Positions 5,036-11,806 of a stretch of 21,915 bases of DNA are shown in pieces. The stretch is taken from positions 1-21,915 of IMG/VR virus record IMGVR_UViG_3300003886_000047; one strand, written 5' to 3'. The position numbers were made by a program, and so were the translations under genes. Numbering within the stretch: the stretch's first letter is position 1; each line of letters starts with the position of its first letter. The stretch comes from a virus. The notes under the pieces were generated by a model, which saw only the letters and a list, made by a program, of their open reading frames with translations, ran no database searches and had not been told where the DNA came from.

Positions 5036-5044
5036 CCACCGGCC
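5013..5044. terminator. Strong GC-rich hairpin, possible terminator
   Basis: GGCCGGTGG pairs perfectly with CCACCGGCC around a 14-base AT-rich loop, in the gap between the 100-aa gene (5053-5355) and the lipoprotein gene. There is no T-run on either side, so termination would be weak or factor-dependent. Its left arm is part of the direct repeat 5008-5035. Confidence 0.45.
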
Positions 5045-5052
5045 AGAAACAT

Positions 5053-5355
5053 TCACATATCGATATAATAATTGCGTATATCAGTAATTACATTGTGATC
5101 ACGAGCGGCTTGGTAGGCATTAATGTTACCACGATAAAAAGCACCTATCGAATGATACTTTTCAGCTACTAGCCATATTTTATCCACTGACCAGGTATTT
5201 TGACCGGCCATGTGCGCATAAATGCTGCCAGTTATCCGCAACCTACGAGCCGCCTTGGCACCACCAGGATATGCTTTGTTAAAGGCACTTGGCGTATTAA
5301 ATTTAAGTGCGTATTCATGGAGTTTTTCAGAATTCCATTTGATGTTTTTAGTCAT
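5053..5355 (-). CDS. Protein with two homing-nuclease-type DNA-binding repeats
   Basis: A 100-aa protein built from two copies of one repeat. Residues 7-49 (W-N-S-E-K ... ALKF ... AFNKAYPGGAKAARRL ... YAHM) and 55-100 (W-S-V-D-K ... AEKY ... AFYRGNINAYQAARDH ... YYIDM). The pattern W-x3-K-x5-A-x-KY-x4-F-x6-AY-x-AA matches short repeats found next to GIY-YIG, HNH or Vsr-like nuclease domains in phages, where they are thought to bind DNA. No nuclease domain is present here, so it may be a stand-alone DNA-binding or regulatory protein or a nuclease remnant. GAGG precedes the ATG. Imperfect direct repeats flank the gene, suggesting it moved in as a unit. Confidence 0.75.
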   Translation of the reverse strand: MTKNIKWNSEKLHEYALKFNTPSAFNKAYPGGAKAARRLRITGSIYAHMAGQNTWSVDKIWLVAEKYHSIGAFYRGNINAYQAARDHNVITDIRNYYIDM

Positions 5356-5387
5356 GATCAGATCCTCTTTAGTTAGTATTCATCTAT

Positions 5388-5415
5388 TTATCGGCCGGTC
5401 CAGGGAATACTTTAG
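5388..5415 (+). repeat. Direct repeat flanking the 100-aa gene, copy 2
   Basis: This is the second copy of TTATCGGCCGGT-N6-AATACTTTAG, in the leader of the 100-aa gene. Unlike copy 1, the sequence after it (GCGCT) does not complete the GC-rich hairpin. Confidence 0.7.
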
Positions 5416-5462
5416 GCGCTATTTTACCTCCATACCAATTTAATTCTAAAGGTTTCCAAATC

Positions 5463-5532
5463 AGCGCCGATAACCATATTCGAGAGCAGCGGGACTTCCC
5501 CAAAACCTCATTAACGAAAGCGAGAAATTATC
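5463..5532 (+). promoter_or_regulatory. Cassette leader, copy A
   Basis: The 70 bases before the 94-aa gene share a block structure with the leader of the next cassette (5895-5969): CCGATAA, then ATT(C)GAGAGC-GCGG, then CCTCATTAACGAAA, then GAGA-ATTAT and ATG. The final block includes the ribosome site (GCGAGA). No standard -35/-10 pair is evident, so the conserved blocks could hold an unusual promoter, an operator or an RNA element. Confidence 0.55.
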
Positions 5533-5817
5533 ATGTCTATTAAAACTTCTGTATTTGAATATGAATTTGACGGTGGCACTGTATCACTGGATTTTTATGA
5601 TAAAGAAACTGGTTGCGTTGGCCGCGTTGAATGGCAGTTCCATACCAACAAAACCACCAACCGGTGTGCTTTTAAGCCATTCCACGAACGGCCCGCGTGG
5701 CTTGCTAGCGGATACGCATCATTTAGCGATCTATCCGCTAGCGACCAAAAAAAGGTTATTGACGCGCGCGGTAGGTTCGTGCGTAAGTTTATCAAAACCG
5801 GCATAACTTTCGTATAA
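5533..5817 (+). CDS. Hypothetical protein of cassette A (94 aa)
   Basis: A 94-aa soluble protein. The N-terminal third looks beta-rich (SVFEYEFDGGTVSLDFYDKE), with a middle CAFKPFHERPAW and a C-terminal helix, SASDQKKVIDARGRFVRKF. Near Gly-aromatic residues it resembles KTSC/small beta proteins only loosely, so no family is claimed. It forms a one-gene cassette with its own leader and a strong terminator 12 bases after the TAA, a layout typical of phage accessory (moron-type) genes. Such genes often act against the host or other phages, but no such function is shown by the sequence. Confidence 0.7.
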   Translation: MSIKTSVFEYEFDGGTVSLDFYDKETGCVGRVEWQFHTNKTTNRCAFKPFHERPAWLASGYASFSDLSASDQKKVIDARGRFVRKFIKTGITFV

Positions 5818-5827
5818 TAACCAAGGC

Positions 5828-5871
5828 AAAAAAAGGCCGCTACCATTCCCGGTAGCGGCCTTTTTTTTTTT
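5828..5871 (+). terminator. Intrinsic terminator of cassette A
   Basis: Perfect 10-bp stem GGCCGCTACC/GGTAGCGGCC, loop ATTCCC, preceded by seven A and followed by eleven T. The preceding AATAACCAAGGC is repeated before the cassette B terminator. Confidence 0.95.
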
Positions 5872-5894
5872 GTAAAATAACCTCAAGATTTCAC

Positions 5895-5969
5895 AGCACC
5901 CGCCGATAAAGTAATTGAGAGCGGCGGATAATCCAATGCCTCATTAACGAAAAGTGAGATATTATTATT
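5895..5969 (+). promoter_or_regulatory. Cassette leader, copy B
   Basis: This leader repeats the blocks of 5463-5532: CCGATAA, ATTGAGAGCGGCGG, CCTCATTAACGAAA and GTGAGATATTATT before the ATG. The copies are diverged (roughly two thirds identical by eye), so the duplication is not recent. The blocks most likely carry the promoter and ribosome site for the cassette. Confidence 0.55.
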
Positions 5970-6257
5970 ATGAATACTAAATCAAAGAAAATCACAGAAG
6001 ATCACCCCGCACTATTCCGGCTGGTAGACACCATTTTCGAACTTTGGATGCATCAGGATAGCCATCGCAATGATTCACCTATATTTGCCGCACTGGTTGC
6101 GGAAATAGGAAATGAATCAGAATATTTGGATTGGCCATTGTATGGTGTTGTTGGTGAAGTCCTTAACTATGCATTCGCACATAAGGTACATGGTGTAATG
6201 GCCGAAAGTTTTTCTGGTCGGTTGGTAAGCGCCATTGTTTCGGCATCTATGGAATAA
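5970..6257 (+). CDS. Hypothetical protein of cassette B (95 aa)
   Basis: A 95-aa, mostly helical, acidic protein: basic start MNTKSKK, then HPALFRLVDTIFELWMHQD, SPIFAALVAEIGNESEYL, PLYGVVGEVLNYAFAHKVHG and a C-terminal SGRLVSAIVSASME. No family is recognised. It is not similar to the cassette A protein although leader and terminator match, so two unrelated genes use the same expression frame. The stop is followed by AATAACCAAGGC and the terminator. Confidence 0.7.
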   Translation: MNTKSKKITEDHPALFRLVDTIFELWMHQDSHRNDSPIFAALVAEIGNESEYLDWPLYGVVGEVLNYAFAHKVHGVMAESFSGRLVSAIVSASME

Positions 6258-6267
6258 TAACCAAGGC

Positions 6268-6307
6268 AAAAAAAAGGCCGCTACCAGTTGCTGGTAGCGG
6301 CCTTTTT
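6268..6307. terminator. Bidirectional terminator of cassette B and the minus gene
   Basis: Perfect 12-bp stem GGCCGCTACCAG/CTGGTAGCGGCC with a TTG loop, eight A before and five T after. It ends cassette B on the plus strand. On the minus strand the last codons and TAG of the frame 6281-6635 lie inside the stem, and the A-run supplies the T tract. Confidence 0.92.
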
Positions 6308-6635
6308 CGTGCTCCTTAAAACACCTGATCGCCGGTTAAGCAATAATGTATAACCCCCCAGCCCATGCCTTACCTCTGGGTTGCTGATCAGCACCTCCTT
6401 AGCGCCTAGCATCAGCTTACCGCAATTGGCGGGCGCCAATTGCGCCTCAAAGTCGTCCACCCGATCGGCTGGCAAGGCGTTTATGATGGCTATAATGGCT
6501 GCCTCTAACAACCTGTATTGCTCGTGCCGCACTTCCCGGCCCTCGTGATAATCGCCCAGCCCGATGCTTCCATGGCGTTCTATTTCAAAGGCGATGTCGG
6601 CGGCCAATATCGCTTCCTCCAAATAATCTTTTCAT
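6281..6635 (-). pseudogene. Frame-disrupted CDS (about 117 aa if intact)
   Basis: ATG at 6635 has a good GGAGAT site, but its frame stops after 16 codons (MKRLFGGSDIGRRHRL). The neighbouring frame reads DYLEEAILAADIAFEIERHG, continues through EGREVRHEQYRLLEAA and ISNPEVRHGLGGYTLLL, and stops at 6281. The span of 355 bases has one base too many. Reading ATGAAAGAT instead of ATGAAAAGAT would give MKDYLEEAI and one intact frame. A TTG at 6622 could start a 113-aa version, and the GGAGG right after it is not usable for it. It could be a sequencing insertion, a real frameshift or slippage on AAAA. It is a soluble helical protein of unknown role. Confidence 0.62.
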
Positions 6636-6651
6636 TTCGTTATCTCCAAGT

Positions 6652-6680
6652 AAAAAGTGGCGACTGAATTGCCGCCACTT
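6652..6680 (-). terminator. Terminator-like hairpin in leader of the 6635 gene
   Basis: AAGTGGCG pairs with CGCCACTT around a 10-base loop. On the minus strand it is followed by TTTTTA, then at once by the ribosome site and ATG of the 6281-6635 frame. No minus-strand gene lies upstream, so it would act on the leader of that same gene, like an attenuator. It could also simply mark the edge of a gene cassette. Confidence 0.5.
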
Positions 6681-6878
6681 GGTGTAAGTCGTTGTCTATT
6701 ACGAGATAAGCCACGTCCCGTGATCAACTCGTAACAATAGCCGCATTATCTGGATTTAACGTCCATTGTCAACCCTTTATTTAGCTTAATTTTGGCACTG
6801 GGTAGCAAAAAGTGATACACTATTGATTAACAAAGATAAATAGATGTACAAATACAACTAAAACGGGAACTAAAAATA
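6681..6878 (+). promoter_or_regulatory. Intergenic region with promoter for the 192-aa gene
   Basis: No open frame of note lies here. The best promoter is TTGGCA (6792-6797), an 18-base spacer and TACACT (6816-6821) on the plus strand, with transcription starting near 6828 and a leader of about 50 bases. An imperfect inverted repeat, CTATTACGAG ... CTCGTAACAATAG (about 6698-6742), lies upstream and might be an operator. The minus-strand gene at 6635 must also be served from here, but no clear minus promoter was found. Confidence 0.45.
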
Positions 6879-7457
6879 ATGAAAAAACGACCAGAAATAG
6901 AAGAATACTTTTTGACAACAAGCATTTACGACACATGCTATCCACGCCTTTTGGCGGATATTCAACGAAAATATCCTTTAGAAACAGTCAACTTTTTGGA
7001 TAGCCACATCAAGGATTTAATTCAAGTGCGCGAAGAAGCCTTGCGGCGGCCTTTAATGGCTTCACCATGGTCACTTTGTAAATTTCTTGGCCATGGCAAG
7101 CGTATTAATAGCGCGTGGATAGCCGCCGGTAGGCCGGTGTTGGCGCACTATGGCGGCGATATTCGGCATGAATGCGAAATGTTTCTAACCGGCGTTGCCG
7201 ATAACCACCACGGCCAAATAACGGTTGGCCTGGAACGTACCTATCGCAACAACATAAAAACCAAAGCGCGGATATCGGCGGCCGTAAAACAAATAGTTGC
7301 CGGTGGCATGGATAAGAAAGAAAGCAAGAAAGCGCACGAAAAACTAGCGGCCGATATCGGCAAGCTGTTGAAATACGCCGCCGATATTGCGTCGCTGGAA
7401 ACATTCGATAGGTCCATCACTACACGGCTTGTGGCCATCCTTTCACGCATCGGCTAG
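6879..7457 (+). CDS. Hypothetical protein, 192 aa
   Basis: A basic, mainly helical soluble protein. The N-terminal part contains YDTCYPRLLADIQRKYPLE, the middle SPWSLCKFLGHGKRINSAW and GRPVLAHYGGDIRHECEMFL, and the C-terminal part is Lys/Ala-rich helices (DKKESKKAHEKLAADIGKLL). It has its own promoter-like site and no plus-strand partners, so it is probably regulated alone. It ends 24 bases from the convergent end of the late operon. No family is recognised. A DNA-binding or regulatory role is possible from charge and position but not shown. Confidence 0.75.
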   Translation: MKKRPEIEEYFLTTSIYDTCYPRLLADIQRKYPLETVNFLDSHIKDLIQVREEALRRPLMASPWSLCKFLGHGKRINSAWIAAGRPVLAHYGGDIRHECEMFLTGVADNHHGQITVGLERTYRNNIKTKARISAAVKQIVAGGMDKKESKKAHEKLAADIGKLLKYAADIASLETFDRSITTRLVAILSRIG

Positions 7458-7490
7458 CGGCCAATGGCAACCGGTGGCCGCTATTGGCCG
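7458..7490. terminator. Inverted repeat between convergent genes
   Basis: CGGCCAAT (7458-7465) and ATTGGCCG (7483-7490) can pair across the junction of the 192-aa gene and the late operon. There is no T-run. It could weakly end both transcripts, and no better terminator is seen for the 14-kb late operon. The right arm lies inside the end of the 697-aa gene. Confidence 0.35.
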
Positions 7491-9574
7491 CCGGTGGCTT
7501 CTTCTTTCTCCGGGCCATCATCGAGCAAGCCTTCAGCTGTTAAGTGGCTCACGAGCTGCCCCAGCGCCTTTGGCGAATTATTGGCAGCAAAAGCACGCAC
7601 TAGTTTTCGTGCTTCTGGATTAACCAAAAAAGCGGCCTTGCGGGCGTCGTTGCTACCAATTGACTTAAAGTAATCTCGGGCCTTATCAATAAAGCCTTGC
7701 TTAAATGCTGGTGCTGCTTCCAGGCTTTTCAACGCCGTTGCATCCCCAAACAATTTCTCAATTTTTGCGGTTGCTTTGAGGGTTGCTGTGAGCATCTTAC
7801 CGTCGTTCACCATGCGTGGATCCATCTTATTGATTGCGGCATTGAATACCTTAAGATCGATATCATTAGCTCCCCTACGAGCCCCTGCTAGCGCATCAGC
7901 GACTGCCTGCGCCTGGACGTTGCGGAAAATCTGCGGATTAATCTCATCTAGTATTTTTTTGGCGTTAGTCAGACCAGTACCCGTTAATTTCGTTAATCTC
8001 CCGTAGATTTCTTCGGGTATCAACTCACCTTCGCTTTTACGCCCGATCAGTGCGCCAAGCGACGATTTACGGACCTGATTTAATTCGTCGCTCGCTACAG
8101 CATAATCTTGTCGGGTTGCCCTAATTTTTTGCGCTGCTTTTGGCACCACTCCGGTACCCAAAGCCGCCGTGTCGTCCAATATCTCAAGCACTTTGCGTTT
8201 GCCATTGTCGGCAAATGCTTTGCTTTGGCTGACGGTGCCTTTCTGGCCAAAAATATTTGTACGCGAGCCACTCCCGGTAAATGATACCAACATATCTGAT
8301 GCTTGAGTAGCGGTCATGTTATCGGGTAAATTTTCCTTAAATAACTTCACGGTCCTATGTTGCGCCCGGTTGCCAGCAATTTCCAAGGCACCCCCTAGCC
8401 GCTCAATTTCCTGATCAGCAAATTCTTTCAATTTTGTGGTTTTAAAAATCGGTTGGTTGCCGGTCATTTCCGCAATCTCACCAAAGGATTTCTGCCAGCG
8501 ATCATTGCGCACGCGCTTCATGTTGCCCACAGCTTGCGAGTAGCTGTTAACAATGTCGTTGCCGATGTTTAGCGCCCCGCCGCCGCCTTTGGCTTCCTGT
8601 GCGACCACTCGTTCAATTTGTGCGCTTTGTGCCGCTGCCAAATTATCCCGGGAAATTCTTCCCTTTGTGGTGCTATCGACTTGCCGAATGTATTCTTCGC
8701 CCGTGATTTTAGAGTCAACCAAGTTGCTTTTTGGTACGGAGATACCCGTGAGAGGATCACTTTCCAAGCCATCATTGAGCAATTTGATAGGATCTTTTTT
8801 AGCCTCAAATTTGAGGTTGTCTTTTAACCCACGCAGCCCTCTCCCGGCAACACTTACCACTGCTTGAGCAGCTGCCCCAGCACCAGCACCCGAAGCTATG
8901 TTCAACAAACGATCAGCCGAGCCACCATCAGTAAATTGGACAGCACCTGTAGCGCCACCAACACCTGAAGAGATCATTACCTGCTTGAGAGCAGTTTTAC
9001 CCGCCAATGAGATCCCGCCACCAAGTAGTAATTCAGGGCCGTATTGGCCTATGACTTGCCCAGCTCTACCTAGTACCGATTTACCAACTTCTGTTTGATC
9101 AAAAAACCGTCGTTCTTCGAGCGACAGAGCGGTGTAATCGGCCAATTCTTTGTCAGTGACAGCACCAAAGGTATTGCCTAGGGCCAGAGTGGCTTGCTTA
9201 ACGCCTTGCCCGCCACGCACCATGCCGCTCCCCACGCCAATTAAGACTTTTTCAGCGCCTGAAATAATCTCTTCATTCGACGGCAAGGGACCAGTTCGGG
9301 TCTTACCAATCGCCGATAAGAGACCAATAGGCGCTGTGGCTTCTGAGGCTGCTTTCTTTTGCTCTAAAAATTTAATACGAGCTTCTTTTTCGGGAGATAA
9401 CATTCTCGCCATTTCAGATGCTTGCGGGATCAGATTTTGCGGCGCTGGCACTTGCTCTGGAACTGCCATAGTCGGTCTTGCATCTTCAGCTATCGCGGCA
9501 ACTCCAAGTTGCTGTGAATCTGCTTTCTTTTGCTCTAAAAATTTAATGCGAGCTTCTTTTTCGGGAGATAACAT
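7481..9574 (-). CDS. Large DNA-ejection (internal virion) protein, P22 gp16/gp20-like
   Basis: A 697-aa protein, the last gene of the late operon, in the position of the P22 ejection genes. Residues 1-18 and 58-75 are an exact repeat, MLSPEKEARIKFLEQKKA. A Gly/Ala-rich, weakly hydrophobic region (about 108-250, e.g. VLIGVGSGMVRGG, LLLGGGISLAGKTA, SGAGAGAAAQAVV) could enter membranes. The remainder is charged helices. Such proteins leave the virion with the DNA and form a channel through the host envelope in P22-like phages. No lytic transglycosylase motif is seen. Start at 9574 by TAATG overlap with the upstream gene; Met58, at the second repeat, is a possible alternative start. Exact P22 counterpart unsure. 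Confidence 0.75.
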   Translation of the reverse strand: MLSPEKEARIKFLEQKKADSQQLGVAAIAEDARPTMAVPEQVPAPQNLIPQASEMARMLSPEKEARIKFLEQKKAASEATAPIGLLSAIGKTRTGPLPSNEEIISGAEKVLIGVGSGMVRGGQGVKQATLALGNTFGAVTDKELADYTALSLEERRFFDQTEVGKSVLGRAGQVIGQYGPELLLGGGISLAGKTALKQVMISSGVGGATGAVQFTDGGSADRLLNIASGAGAGAAAQAVVSVAGRGLRGLKDNLKFEAKKDPIKLLNDGLESDPLTGISVPKSNLVDSKITGEEYIRQVDSTTKGRISRDNLAAAQSAQIERVVAQEAKGGGGALNIGNDIVNSYSQAVGNMKRVRNDRWQKSFGEIAEMTGNQPIFKTTKLKEFADQEIERLGGALEIAGNRAQHRTVKLFKENLPDNMTATQASDMLVSFTGSGSRTNIFGQKGTVSQSKAFADNGKRKVLEILDDTAALGTGVVPKAAQKIRATRQDYAVASDELNQVRKSSLGALIGRKSEGELIPEEIYGRLTKLTGTGLTNAKKILDEINPQIFRNVQAQAVADALAGARRGANDIDLKVFNAAINKMDPRMVNDGKMLTATLKATAKIEKLFGDATALKSLEAAPAFKQGFIDKARDYFKSIGSNDARKAAFLVNPEARKLVRAFAANNSPKALGQLVSHLTAEGLLDDGPEKEEATGGQ
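9351..9403 (-). repeat. 53-bp direct repeat, copy 2 (codes residues 58-75)
   Basis: 52 of 53 bases match 9522-9574. It encodes the second copy of the SPEKEAR motif in the 697-aa protein and includes an ATG in the same place as the real start codon. Confidence 0.95.
9522..9574 (-). repeat. 53-bp direct repeat, copy 1 (codes residues 1-18)
   Basis: Covers the start codon and first 17 further codons of the 697-aa gene. A more diverged third relative lies in the lipoprotein gene (about 4738-4788). Confidence 0.95.
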
Positions 9575-10917
9575 TATTGCGCACCTCTTTCCGCGTACAA
9601 AGCGGCCAATTCATCTTCATCAGTTTTTGTATAACTGCCAGTAGCTTCCGTAGCTGCTGGGGCGGCCGGAGCTGCTGGGGTTGCCGTAGCATCCGTAGCT
9701 GCTGGGGTTGCCGGAGCATCCGTAGCGGCTGGGGTTGCTACATATTCTGGACTATACCCTGGCACATTGATTCCGAGTTCTTGAATCAATATAGCGTCTG
9801 CTTCCGACATCTCATACTCATATCCGACGATGGTATCATATTTCTTAAAATACGCTGATTGCGCATCACGATTCTTTAAGTTGTTTTTTGCCAAGTCATT
9901 CAACAGTTGAATTTTGCGAATGTTTTCTTCTAAAGGCAAACCTACATCGAAAGACGCCTTTAGCACTCTGGTCCCTTCTTTCTCGGTGAACGCAGCACCC
10001 ATGGTTGCTCTCAATGAGCTAAATACACTTTGTTCTATTCGTTGCTTAAGAGCGCGTAATTTTGAAGTGAGGAATTGATCAGGTAAAATATCATTAAGAA
10101 GTTCGCCAAGACGTGTTGTGTCAAAGCCACCCTCTTTAATCATTGCATTCAAATCCACGATGGCATCATCGTAATTCCGAATATTCATGATAGCTGGACC
10201 CCTTTCAATGTTTACCCACTTGTCGTCTCTAGCAGCGAATGTTTTGTTCATGCTTTTAGCATAAACATCTCCGCCACTCTGATCAATATTAACCAAACTC
10301 GCGCTAGGCATTGCCTGCCCGTCCACAAGCACTTCCCTCGTGCGTTGATTTATAGATACTAAGGTGGGCACACCGTCCATAAGCATTGTTTTCTGCACGA
10401 GAACATCAGGCTCAATAGCGCCCATGCTTACCCCAACAGCGCGTACCTTTTTGTTGTATTCTGTACGCCCCTCTATATTCAGATCCATATAAGCCCTACT
10501 GTGTGTAACATCAGCATTTGGATTAGCCGCAAGCTTGTCAGCGATTCGTTTTTTCATTACCGCATCCTGCTCCTCGATGGTTTTTCCTTCTAATTGATCG
10601 GTGACTATCGCGAAGTCCTGATAAAGCCGTTTCTCAGAAGCCACCTTGGCGTCTGCATCAGCACCCGCTTGATTGCGGTCTTCAGCAAGTCCTTTGATTG
10701 CGACGCCCTCTTCAGTAGCAGCTACTTTACGTTTCTCAAGATTATTTTTCTCCTGTGCTAATTGATTTTCAATCCCTTGTTGCGCTAAAACCCCAGCGGC
10801 TTTCTGTTGCGCAACGCCCTTCGCTTCAGCGGCCGCTTTCGACTCCTGAAAGTTTTTCACGGCCCCTTGCAAGTCAACCGGAGCAATTCTAAAATCTACT
10901 TGTGGTAATACAGCCAT
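9574..10917 (-). CDS. DNA-ejection (internal virion) protein, 447 aa
   Basis: The N-terminus MAVLPQVDFRIAPVDL is followed by a long Ala/Glu/Lys/Gln-rich helical region (about 20-90). The centre contains charged helices including LTSKLRALKQRIEQSVFSSL and GAAFTEKEGTRVLKASFDVG. The C-terminal 60 residues are a low-complexity Ala/Thr/Pro linker with repeated ATPAATDA units, ending in SYTKTDEDELAALYAERGAQ. The layout and position, between two other ejection proteins, fit the P22 gp7/gp20/gp16 group. Its TAA overlaps the next ATG (TAATG). Repetitive GC-rich DNA at 9650-9740 encodes the linker and may vary in length between relatives. An ATG start at 10917 has AGAGG before it. Confidence 0.72.
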   Translation of the reverse strand: MAVLPQVDFRIAPVDLQGAVKNFQESKAAAEAKGVAQQKAAGVLAQQGIENQLAQEKNNLEKRKVAATEEGVAIKGLAEDRNQAGADADAKVASEKRLYQDFAIVTDQLEGKTIEEQDAVMKKRIADKLAANPNADVTHSRAYMDLNIEGRTEYNKKVRAVGVSMGAIEPDVLVQKTMLMDGVPTLVSINQRTREVLVDGQAMPSASLVNIDQSGGDVYAKSMNKTFAARDDKWVNIERGPAIMNIRNYDDAIVDLNAMIKEGGFDTTRLGELLNDILPDQFLTSKLRALKQRIEQSVFSSLRATMGAAFTEKEGTRVLKASFDVGLPLEENIRKIQLLNDLAKNNLKNRDAQSAYFKKYDTIVGYEYEMSEADAILIQELGINVPGYSPEYVATPAATDAPATPAATDATATPAAPAAPAATEATGSYTKTDEDELAALYAERGAQ

Positions 10918-10961
10918 CTTTAAATCCTCTAAATTAATTAATTGTTACTTTACGTAGCAGG

Positions 10962-11564
10962 CTAACTGCCTAAATAGCTACCCAAAACACCACCACCCGC
11001 TCCAACTAGATTTCCAAGAGCAGATGTCTGATTTTGCGCAGCGCCTATAATGGAATTCGCTTGATTGGCTCCGGCACCAACAGTTGTTTGGGCGCGGCCA
11101 GCGGCATTATTCTCACCAAAACCAGCCAAAGAAGTACCGGCTGCCTGCGCCGAATCGCGAACATTGGTCAAGTTGTTAAAATTCTGTTGCGCATTTTGGG
11201 ATGCGAGCCCAGCGTTCATTTTTAAAATACTAGCCAGCCGAGTGCCGCCACCTACGCGCCCCGCTAATTCGTTTTCCAAACCTAAAAGTCCCTGCTGTTG
11301 CGCAAATTGCTGCGAGGGGCTATTGGCTTGAGTTGCTTGAGCCGCTGCTTGCGCTTCTGGGCCATTGGCACCAGTTAAATCTGCGGCTAAAGTGGCCGCA
11401 CCCGCACCTGACGCATTATAAGGATTCAAGATACTGCCCGTAATAGCCCCTTGTTCTTCCTGGATTGTATTCGCGGCATCAGCGGCTTCTTGTATCTTCT
11501 CGCCAGCTTTAAGCGATGCGTTTTTTGCCGTGCTACCTGTTAATGCCTTAAAAAAATCGCCCAT
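10962..11564 (-). CDS. Small DNA-transfer (ejection) protein, 200 aa
   Basis: A Gly/Ala/Gln/Asn-rich protein: MGDFFKALTGSTAKNASLKA, ITGSILNPYNASGAGAATLA, QQFAQQQGLLGLENELAG, NAQQNFNNLTNVRD, and a hydrophobic Gly-rich end, NLVGAGGGVLGSYLGS. This composition is typical of small DNA-transfer proteins in P22-like and related podoviruses (gp7 or gp14 position). It probably sits inside the virion and helps DNA cross the cell envelope. Its ATG overlaps the stop of the 80-aa gene (TGATG). A hairpin (GTAGC ... GCTAC, about 10953-10980) spans its end and the 45-base gap before the 447-aa gene. Confidence 0.75.
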   Translation of the reverse strand: MGDFFKALTGSTAKNASLKAGEKIQEAADAANTIQEEQGAITGSILNPYNASGAGAATLAADLTGANGPEAQAAAQATQANSPSQQFAQQQGLLGLENELAGRVGGGTRLASILKMNAGLASQNAQQNFNNLTNVRDSAQAAGTSLAGFGENNAAGRAQTTVGAGANQANSIIGAAQNQTSALGNLVGAGGGVLGSYLGS

Positions 11565-11806
11565 CAGTTACTCCCTCGTATCAATGATTTTATTTCGTCA
11601 AGGTTGCGCAACATATGTTCTTGATTAGTTTCAAGCCGTATAACAACCTTGTCTATATGTACAGTTAAATCCTCAACTTCAGATATCGCAATATCTGCTT
11701 TATCTATTTTTTCTTCATTTGCTAGCACCTTCGAGTAAAAAATACCTGAGGTAAATATGATGGTTATCATCAAAGCCAGTAGCGAATATTTATTTAATAT
11801 GTTCAT
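11564..11806 (-). CDS. Small membrane protein with coiled coil (80 aa)
   Basis: The N-terminal membrane segment is residues about 7-24 (YSLLALMITIIFTSGIFY), followed by a charged coiled-coil-like helix to the end (EEKIDKADIAISEVEDLTVH, RLETNQEHMLRNLDEIKSLI). A membrane anchor with a long helix outside resembles an inner-membrane spanin (Rz-type) or a small holin-associated protein, but also a minor virion protein, since it sits within the structural operon. No lysozyme lies beside it. It is coupled to both neighbours by TAATG/TGATG overlaps. Role uncertain. Confidence 0.7.
   Translation of the reverse strand: MNILNKYSLLALMITIIFTSGIFYSKVLANEEKIDKADIAISEVEDLTVHIDKVVIRLETNQEHMLRNLDEIKSLIRGSN

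Noticed and set aside
6879-7457. 192-aa protein as an integrase or terminal protein
   Set aside because: No R-H-R-Y set, Ser-recombinase motif or recognisable priming domain could be found; left as unknown.
9150-9644. Plus-strand 164-aa open frame opposite the ejection genes
   Set aside because: It is a mirror of the coding strand, low-complexity in composition, without a ribosome site, and spans the junction of two real genes.
9650-9740. Possible CRISPR-like or regulatory repeat
   Set aside because: The repeated GC-rich units are in frame and encode an Ala/Thr/Pro linker; there are no spacers of constant size.
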